A stretch of DNA of 6,227 nucleotides from the NCBI GenBank assembly GCA_023416895.1, contig JAEZGQ010000090.1, positions 1 through 6,227 of the forward strand. The letters run 5' to 3'. Below are positions 1-4,390 of this stretch, in pieces. Positions within the stretch are counted from its first letter, which is position 1; the number at the start of each line of letters is the position of its first letter. The notes under the pieces are model-generated. The model was given only the letters and a program-made list of their open reading frames with translations. It was not told the DNA's origin and did no database searches. The position numbers and the translations under genes were made by a program. Origin of the DNA: Bacillota bacterium. Lineage in GTDB: Bacteria; Bacillota; Clostridia; Christensenellales; CAG-138.

Positions 1-14
1 AAGGAAGGTTATCC

Positions 15-1649
15 ATGAACAAGGCAATCAAGCGGCTTTTTGTGCTGGCGCTGGTCGCCGTCACACTCTTCTCCGCCATGCTGCCGGCAGCTTCCGCCGA
101 AACGACGGCTGTAACCGGTAAAACGACCGCAAAGGTCTATTTCCGTCAGAACCCCACCACCAACGCAAAGCCTTACGTGGTTGGCTGCAACACCATCCCC
201 AAGGGCGCTACCGTTGAGGTGAACGGCTTTATCGGCAGCTTTTACAAAGTCACCTACAAGAGCTACACCGGTTATGTGAAAAACACCGAGCTTTCTTTCT
301 CGGGCGCATCGGCCGTCACCAGAGAGCTCGTTTATTTCCGCGTTAAGGCCACAAGCTCCTCAAGCTCCAAATACCGCGTAGCCGGCTGCCCTGAAATCCC
401 CTCGGGCACAACGGTAACGATCGTGGGCGCAAGTGGCAGCTACTCTAAGGTCGAATACAATGGCTATACCGGCTATGTTCGCACGCAGGACCTCGCCGTG
501 AGCGTAACCGACCTCACCCCGAAGATCGAAAGCTATACCGTCGCCGAGATCGGGCCGTTCAGCGGCAAAACCATCGCCGCGGTCAATTTCAGGCAGTTCC
601 CCGAAGCGAGCACGCTGCTTGTTACCAAGAGCGAAACCATCAAGAAGGGCAAGTCCGTTACCGTTACCGGCGAGTGCGGCGACTTTTACCGCATCACCTA
701 CAGCGGCTACACCGGCTTTGCCTACAAGGCTGATGTCAGCGTGGGCGGCGCGGTCAACACCAATTATACCGTAACCCCCGTGGACCCCGCCAAAACAGGA
801 GTAACGCTCGATGTGGTGAACTTCCGCATCTACCCCGCCGCGGATTCCTCCCGTCTCCCCGAGCTTGAGAAGATCAAGAAGGGCATGACCGTTACCGTAA
901 CGGGTACCTGTGGCGAATTCTATCAGATCAAATACAATGGCTACACCGGCTTTGGCTACCAGAAGGACATTAAGTTGTCCGACGGCACCAATACCGGCGG
1001 CAACAATGGCGGCACCACCGCTACCATCCCCAACGGCGCTCCCACGGAAGTTGCCAACAGGATGAGCGCGGCATATGCCAAGAACAGCGACGTTGTGGGC
1101 TACATCTACCTCGAAGGCACCAACATCGACTATCCCATTTACAACAACCGCTATGAAAAGGGCGATTTCTACTACAACAAGGATTACAACCACATTTTCA
1201 CCATGGCCAGCCCCAACGCGCTAGGCATTGCGTGCATTATGGGCCACAACATGCGTACCAGCGGCACCATGTTCCACCAGCTGCACCATGTACAAAACAA
1301 GATCATGGGCATCTCCAAGTGTGAAAAGTGCGGCAAGAGCGTATCCTCCGCGAGCAGCAACACCGTGTTCACCATCCTCTACGATGGCTACTCCTACTAC
1401 CAGCTGTTCGCCATGTACGAAACCGCGCAAAGCGAGCCGCGTTCCACCCTCAATTACAACGCGCTCAACTCCACCACGACCGGCTCTGCCAAGCAGCAGT
1501 GGATCGACTACCAGCTCATGCGCTCGCAGGTCAACTTCGGCGTATCGGTTTCCTCGAACGATAAGATCATCATCCTTGTTACCTGCGGTGATAAGGTTGG
1601 CGGCACCACCGGCGCAAGGCTCTATATGTGCCTTAAGGCGGTAGGCTAA
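15..1649 (+). CDS. Exported SH3-repeat protein with C-terminal class B-like sortase domain
   Basis: Predicted secreted transpeptidase of 544 residues. Residues 1-28 form a signal peptide: a basic N-region (K3, K6, R7), a hydrophobic core, and an Ala-Ser-Ala signal peptidase I site before E29. Four SH3-like repeats follow at about 33-96, 99-163, 180-243 and 258-322. Each has a Y/N-F-R motif near its start and a YTGY or YTGF motif near its end. A Gly/Thr/Asn-rich linker (about 323-345) leads to the sortase domain (about 346-544). Its likely triad is H411 (in MGHNM), C524 (in LVTCGD) and R535 (in GARLYM); the 11-residue Cys-Arg spacing resembles SrtB. Sortases cleave a sorting signal and join the protein to peptidoglycan or to another protein, and SH3b repeats often bind cell wall. 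No transmembrane anchor other than the signal peptide is seen, and there is no LPXTG-type tail. A CxxC (C436, C439) sits inside the sortase domain. The start is supported by AAGGAAGG at 1-8. The substrate is unknown and none is visible nearby. Confidence 0.87.
   Translation: MNKAIKRLFVLALVAVTLFSAMLPAASAETTAVTGKTTAKVYFRQNPTTNAKPYVVGCNTIPKGATVEVNGFIGSFYKVTYKSYTGYVKNTELSFSGASAVTRELVYFRVKATSSSSSKYRVAGCPEIPSGTTVTIVGASGSYSKVEYNGYTGYVRTQDLAVSVTDLTPKIESYTVAEIGPFSGKTIAAVNFRQFPEASTLLVTKSETIKKGKSVTVTGECGDFYRITYSGYTGFAYKADVSVGGAVNTNYTVTPVDPAKTGVTLDVVNFRIYPAADSSRLPELEKIKKGMTVTVTGTCGEFYQIKYNGYTGFGYQKDIKLSDGTNTGGNNGGTTATIPNGAPTEVANRMSAAYAKNSDVVGYIYLEGTNIDYPIYNNRYEKGDFYYNKDYNHIFTMASPNALGIACIMGHNMRTSGTMFHQLHHVQNKIMGISKCEKCGKSVSSASSNTVFTILYDGYSYYQLFAMYETAQSEPRSTLNYNALNSTTTGSAKQQWIDYQLMRSQVNFGVSVSSNDKIIILVTCGDKVGGTTGARLYMCLKAVG
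111..980 (+). repeat. Four tandem SH3-like coding repeats in the sortase gene
   Basis: Four units of about 65 codons lie at roughly 111-302, 309-503, 552-743 and 786-980. They are divergent in DNA but clearly related in protein. Shared elements are an F-R preceded by Y or N, a basic or polar residue plus Gly at the mid-turn (IPKG, IPSG, IKKG, IKKG), and a YTGY/YTGF end. Units 1 and 2 form one pair, with a G-C before the IPxG turn and a GYV ending. Units 3 and 4 form another, with IKKG, TG-x-C-G and GYTGF. This suggests that an ancestral unit was duplicated and later diverged. Boundaries are by eye and approximate. Confidence 0.8.
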
Positions 1650-1671
1650 AAGGTCTATCGGAACAAACAAC

Positions 1672-1700
1672 AAAAGGACACGGCGTTGCCGTGTCCTTTT
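1672..1700 (+). terminator. Intrinsic terminator after the sortase gene
   Basis: A perfect 13-bp stem joins 1672-1684 (AAAAGGACACGGC) and 1688-1700 through a 3-base loop (GTT). It starts 22 bases after the sortase stop codon. The stem ends in a run of four T on the plus strand and, read from the other side, four T on the minus strand, so it can work in both directions. Its position fits termination of the sortase transcript. Confidence 0.85.
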
Positions 1701-1707
1701 CATAGCG

Positions 1708-1740
1708 AAAACCACAGGAATTTTCCGTCCTGTGGTTTTT
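1708..1740 (-). terminator. Intrinsic terminator after mrp (bidirectional)
   Basis: A perfect 12-bp stem joins 1708-1719 (AAAACCACAGGA) and 1728-1739 around an 8-base loop. It lies 32 bases beyond the mrp stop codon on the minus strand and has T runs on both sides (TTTTT on plus, TTTT on minus). It probably ends mrp transcription and also backs up the first hairpin against read-through from the sortase gene. Confidence 0.82.
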
Positions 1741-1771
1741 CCTATGTTTCAATAAATTGCGGCGGCAAAAG

Positions 1772-2605
1772 CTACTTCCCCTCGCTGAGCGCCGCTTTGA
1801 GAAGGTCCTTCAGCCAATCGCCCTCAAAATCTTCCACTGCACCGCTGTCGCACGCATGCGCCAGCTTCGGGTCGATGGGAAGTTTCGCTACGGTTTTTAT
1901 GCCAAACTGCGCCGCCACTGCGTCCGCCCGGCTTTCTCCAAACACACTGAAGTGCTCGCCGCAGCAAGGGCAAACGGCATAGCTCATGTTTTCTACAAGC
2001 CCGAGGACCGGCACGTTCATGCGGTTTGCCATATGAAGTGCCTTTTCTACGATCATGCCCACAAGTTCCTGCGGTGTTGCAACCACAATGATACCGTCAA
2101 GCGGGATGCTCTGGAATACCGTCAACGGCACATCGCCCGTTCCCGGCGGCATGTCGATGAACATAATGTCCACCGGCCCCCAAATTACATCCGTCCAAAA
2201 CTGTTTTACGGCACCCGCAAGCACAGGCCCGCGCCATACGACGGGATCCGTTTCGTTTTCGGTAAGAAGGTTTAACGACATGGCCTCAATACCCGTTTTG
2301 CTCAAAACCGGGTACATGCCCGCCTCGTCCGCGGTCGCGCGCGTACGAAGACCAAACGCCTTGGGAATGGATGGACCTGTGATATCCGCATCCAATACTG
2401 CGGTTTTAAGCCCCTGCCGCTTTGCAAGCACCGCGAGAAGCGACGTTACAAGCGATTTTCCGACTCCGCCCTTTCCGCTCATCACACCGACAACCCGATT
2501 GATGTGGCTTAACTCGTGCGGTTTTTCCAAAAAACTTTTCTGTTGCGTACGTTCCGAGCAATTGCTCGCACAGCTTGAGCAGTTATGCGTGCAGTCGTTC
2601 TCCAA
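1772..2605 (-). CDS. mrp: Mrp/NBP35 (ApbC)-family ATP-binding iron-sulfur cluster carrier
   Basis: Cytosolic P-loop ATPase of 277 residues. The family binds a [4Fe-4S] cluster at the dimer interface and hands it to apo-enzymes. The N-terminus carries four cysteines at 5, 9, 12 and 16 (Cx3Cx2Cx3C), an extension often seen in clostridial members. A deviant Walker A motif, GKGGVGKS, lies at 44-51. DADITGPS (72-79) and DMPPGTGD (151-158) are the family's nucleotide-site motifs. The cluster-binding CxxC is C212-P-C214-C215, with an extra cysteine inside. The C-terminal LPIDP and later residues are also typical, and the length is normal for the family. I start it at TTG 2605 because AAGGAGG lies 8 bases upstream; the in-frame GTG at 2638 has no good site and would place that Shine-Dalgarno inside the gene. 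The gene converges with the sortase gene and diverges from gcvT. Family assignment is secure; client proteins are unknown. Confidence 0.93.
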   Translation of the reverse strand: MENDCTHNCSSCASNCSERTQQKSFLEKPHELSHINRVVGVMSGKGGVGKSLVTSLLAVLAKRQGLKTAVLDADITGPSIPKAFGLRTRATADEAGMYPVLSKTGIEAMSLNLLTENETDPVVWRGPVLAGAVKQFWTDVIWGPVDIMFIDMPPGTGDVPLTVFQSIPLDGIIVVATPQELVGMIVEKALHMANRMNVPVLGLVENMSYAVCPCCGEHFSVFGESRADAVAAQFGIKTVAKLPIDPKLAHACDSGAVEDFEGDWLKDLLKAALSEGK

Positions 2606-2613
2606 TGGTTTTT

Positions 2614-2620
2614 CCTCCTT
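2614..2620 (-). promoter_or_regulatory. Ribosome binding site fixing a TTG start for mrp
   Basis: On the minus strand this reads AAGGAGG, a full match to the anti-Shine-Dalgarno. It is followed by 8 bases and then TTG at 2605-2603. There is no ATG at a suitable distance, so the TTG is the likely initiator. The resulting protein begins M-E-N-D-C, directly ahead of the cysteine cluster. Confidence 0.85.
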
Positions 2621-2660
2621 GCGGCATCGTTTTAGCACCTGCGCTTTTTCAAAACGGCCC

Positions 2661-2674
2661 GCCGCAATCGCGGC
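2661..2674 (-). other. Small GC-rich hairpin in the mrp leader
   Basis: GCCGC and GCGGC pair around a 4-base loop within the predicted 5' leader of mrp. The stem is only 5 bp and is not followed by a T run, so it is not a terminator. It overlaps the palindrome at 2672-2681. Its role, if any, is unknown. Confidence 0.3.
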
Positions 2675-2681
2675 ATATGCC
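2672..2681. promoter_or_regulatory. 10-bp perfect palindrome just downstream of the mrp transcription start
   Basis: GGCATATGCC is a perfect palindrome placed at about +5 to +14 of the predicted mrp transcript. The position suits a repressor operator, but no known regulator motif is recognised and a single short palindrome can arise by chance. Confidence 0.3.
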
Positions 2682-2691
2682 CTGCTTTTGT

Positions 2692-2720
2692 ATGGTACTT
2701 CCGCGGTTAGAAATTGTCAA
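2692..2720 (-). promoter_or_regulatory. SigA-type promoter of mrp
   Basis: On the minus strand a perfect -35 TTGACA (2720-2715) is followed by a 17-base spacer and a -10 TACCAT (2697-2692), which matches four of six consensus positions. The expected transcript start is near 2685, giving a leader of about 80 bases before the TTG start. Confidence 0.7.
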
Positions 2721-2724
2721 TAGA

Positions 2725-2764
2725 TTCACAAACGCGCTTTTTCACCCCGGAAACGTTGTGTGAA
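2725..2764. repeat. Imperfect inverted repeat between mrp and gcvT promoters
   Basis: TTCACA-AACG (2725-2734) pairs with CGTT-G-TGTGAA (2754-2764): ten base pairs with one bulged G and a 19-base spacer. It begins five bases beyond the mrp -35. It could be a split operator or a transcript structure, and no family is recognised. Confidence 0.4.
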
Positions 2765-2775
2765 GCTGAAAACCC

Positions 2776-2813
2776 ATATTTTCCCGCAAAAAAGGCGCTC
2801 TGCGCGGAAATAT
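2776..2813. repeat. Inverted repeat upstream of the gcvT promoter
   Basis: The arm at 2776-2787 (ATATTTTCCCGC) pairs with that at 2802-2813 (GCGCGGAAATAT) at 11 of 12 positions, counting one G-T wobble, around a 14-base spacer. It ends about 16 bases before the likely -35 of the gcv operon. It lacks a T tract suited to termination, so a protein-binding site is as likely as an RNA structure. Confidence 0.45.
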
Positions 2814-2819
2814 ATCTTG

Positions 2820-2846
2820 TGCAAACCCTTTTTAAGGGCGCGTGCA
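2820..2846. promoter_or_regulatory. Possible operator dyad over the gcv -35 region
   Basis: CCCTT-TTT-AAGGG (2826-2838) is an inverted repeat that covers the weak -35. It is flanked on each side by TGCA (2820-2823 and 2843-2846), though with unequal gaps of 2 and 4 bases. The symmetry and position are those of a regulator site. The regulator is not identifiable from sequence. Confidence 0.35.
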
Positions 2847-2857
2847 TGTTATATAAT
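2829..2857 (+). promoter_or_regulatory. Likely promoter of the gcv operon
   Basis: A perfect -10 TATAAT lies at 2852-2857. The -35 region 17 bases upstream is poor (TTTTTA, 2829-2834), which suggests dependence on an activator or low basal activity. The expected transcript start is near 2864, leaving only about 30 bases before the gcvT start codon and so no room for a riboswitch if this is the only promoter. Confidence 0.6.
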
Positions 2858-2894
2858 AATGGGTACTGAAAGCCTTTCTTTTTGGAGGTAACAC

Positions 2895-3980
2895 ATGGAT
2901 TCTCTTAAAAAAACCCCACTTTATGAAGCGCATCTCGCACTGAACGCAAAAATGGTAGACTTTGGCGGCTGGGCGCTTCCGGTTCAGTATTCTTCCATTC
3001 TCGAGGAGCATAAGGCCGTGCGCGAGGCGTGCGGATTGTTCGACGTTTCGCACATGGGCGAACTGTATGTGCGCGGCAAAGATTCGTTCTCCTACCTTCA
3101 GCACATGCTCACAAACGATCTTACCGGCATGACGCCGGGCCGCTGCCGCTATTCTATGGTTTGCTACGAAAACGGCGGCGTTGTAGACGACATTCTCGTT
3201 TACATGTATTCCGACGATTTTTATCTGCTCGTTGTGAACGCAAGCAACGCCGACAAGGATTTTGAATGGTTTGCATCGCACGTGCAGGGCGACGTTACGG
3301 TAACAAACGAAAGCAACAACTACGCCCAGCTTGCCCTCCAGGGGCCGCGCTTCCTCGAAGTGCTCAAAAACGCGGGCGTGGAAACGGGCATCCCCGAAAA
3401 GAACTATACCTTTACCCAGGATCTTAACGTTGGCGGCGTAAGCTGCCTCGTTTCCCGCACGGGCTATACCGGCGAGGACGGTGTTGAGCTTTACTGCAAG
3501 CCCGAAGATGCCAAGAAGCTGCACGCGCACCTTCTTGAGGCGGGAAAAAACGTCGGTCTTCTCCCCTGCGGCCTCGGCGCGCGCGACACGCTGCGCTTTG
3601 AAGCCGCCATGCCCCTCTACGGTCATGAAATGGATGCAAACATCACCCCGCTTGAAACCAACATCGCATTTTGCGTAAAGCTTTCAAAGCCCGAGTTCAT
3701 CGGCAAGGACGCGCTTGTCAACAGCCCGCCCAAACGGATGCGCATTGGCTTGAAGCTTATAGACAAAGGCATTGCGCGCGAGCACACCGACGTTTATGTG
3801 GGCGATACGCTCGTGGGGCATGTTACCTCCGGCAGCGTCGCGCCATCTTTGGGCGGCAACTACGCCATGGCGCTTGTGAACATCGACCAATCCGACTGCG
3901 ACGAGTTTTTCATCGAAGTGCGCGGCAAAAAACTTTTGGCGGAACGCGTTGTACTGCCATTTTATAAACGCCAGAAATAA
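2895..3980 (+). CDS. gcvT: Glycine cleavage system T-protein (aminomethyltransferase)
   Basis: Cytosolic enzyme of 361 residues, normal for the family. It takes the aminomethyl group from the lipoyl arm of GcvH, releases ammonia and forms 5,10-methylene-tetrahydrofolate. Family motifs are present in order: VDFGGWALPVQY (21-32), GLFDVSHMGE (47-56), TNDLTGMTPGR (73-83), and GGVVDDILVY (94-103), whose Asp pair includes the catalytic/folate-binding aspartate. RTGYTGEDGVE (188-198) and GARDTLRFEA (228-237) follow, then the C-terminal domain with VTSGSVAPSLGG. GGAGGT (2884-2889) lies five bases before the ATG. It is the first gene of the operon, with gcvH 28 bases downstream. No key residue looks missing. 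Confidence 0.97.
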   Translation: MDSLKKTPLYEAHLALNAKMVDFGGWALPVQYSSILEEHKAVREACGLFDVSHMGELYVRGKDSFSYLQHMLTNDLTGMTPGRCRYSMVCYENGGVVDDILVYMYSDDFYLLVVNASNADKDFEWFASHVQGDVTVTNESNNYAQLALQGPRFLEVLKNAGVETGIPEKNYTFTQDLNVGGVSCLVSRTGYTGEDGVELYCKPEDAKKLHAHLLEAGKNVGLLPCGLGARDTLRFEAAMPLYGHEMDANITPLETNIAFCVKLSKPEFIGKDALVNSPPKRMRIGLKLIDKGIAREHTDVYVGDTLVGHVTSGSVAPSLGGNYAMALVNIDQSDCDEFFIEVRGKKLLAERVVLPFYKRQK

Positions 3981-3993
3981 ACATCCCCAAAAT

Positions 3994-4000
3994 AAGGAGG
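3994..4000 (+). promoter_or_regulatory. Ribosome binding site fixing the gcvH start
   Basis: AAGGAGG lies 8 bases before ATG 4009, in the 28-base gap after gcvT. It rules out the in-frame ATG at 3949, which sits inside gcvT and would add 20 residues unlike any GcvH N-terminus. Confidence 0.88.
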
Positions 4001-4008
4001 ACATCAAC

Positions 4009-4386
4009 ATGATACCGACCGATCGCAAATACACCAAAGACCACGAATGGGTGCTCATCTCGGGCAACACAGCCAAAATCGGCATTACCGACCATGCGCA
4101 AAACGCCATGGGCGACATCGTTTTTGTGGACGTCCCCGCTGTGGGCGACAGCTTCTCTGCCGGCGAATCGTTTGCCGTTGTGGAAAGCGTAAAGGCCGCT
4201 TCCGAAATTTACACGCAGGTTTCGGGCAAAGTGGTTGAGGTGAACGAGGCGCTCGACGGCGAGCCCGAGCTCATCAACAAGGATCCTTACGGCGCGTTCC
4301 TCGCCGTGATCGAATTTTCTTCCGTCAACGAAGCCGCGCTTTTGACCGCGCAGCAGTACGAGGCGCTCCTCGCGGCGGAGGCGTAA
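4009..4386 (+). CDS. gcvH: Glycine cleavage system H-protein (lipoyl carrier)
   Basis: Small cytosolic carrier of 125 residues whose lipoylated lysine shuttles the aminomethyl group from the P-protein to GcvT and is then re-oxidised by the L-protein. The start MIPTDRKYTKDHEWV and the segment GITDHAQNAMGDIVFVD (25-41) are typical. The lipoyl site is ESVKAASEIY with K62, in the usual position. IN-K-DPYG (89-95) is also typical, but the Gly-Trp expected just after it is replaced by A-F-L, with apparently one residue fewer than usual. The domain otherwise appears complete, so it is probably functional. The gene ends four bases before gcvPA, and its last codons contain the gcvPA ribosome binding site (GGAGG, 4377-4381), so the two are likely coupled in translation. 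Confidence 0.96.
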   Translation: MIPTDRKYTKDHEWVLISGNTAKIGITDHAQNAMGDIVFVDVPAVGDSFSAGESFAVVESVKAASEIYTQVSGKVVEVNEALDGEPELINKDPYGAFLAVIEFSSVNEAALLTAQQYEALLAAEA

Positions 4387-4390
4387 GCAA

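Noticed and set aside
360..1193. Long open frame (277 codons) on the minus strand across the SH3 repeats
   Set aside because: It is antisense to a gene with signal peptide, repeats and catalytic motifs. Its product is low-complexity Val/Ala/Gly-rich with no motif, as expected from GC-rich third positions.
1757..2275. Plus-strand open frame antisense to mrp
   Set aside because: It starts beyond two terminators and lies opposite a conserved P-loop ATPase. The translation is Arg/His/Cys-rich and motif-free.
2606..2638. Longer mrp start at GTG 2638
   Set aside because: No ribosome binding site precedes it, and it would make the strong AAGGAGG part of the coding region.
2868..2878. GAAAG-C-CTTTC inverted repeat in the gcvT leader
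   Set aside because: The one-base loop cannot form a hairpin, and the motif is too short to claim as an operator.
2725..2894. Glycine or THF riboswitch upstream of gcvT
   Set aside because: I looked for the conserved cores and did not find them. The inverted repeats present do not match either architecture by eye, though a covariance search would be decisive.
2832..3626. Minus-strand open frame antisense to gcvT
   Set aside because: It covers the gcv promoter and conserved GcvT motifs and has no family features.
3949..4008. Longer gcvH start giving 20 extra residues
   Set aside because: It lies inside gcvT. A full Shine-Dalgarno precedes ATG 4009, and the standard GcvH N-terminus begins there.
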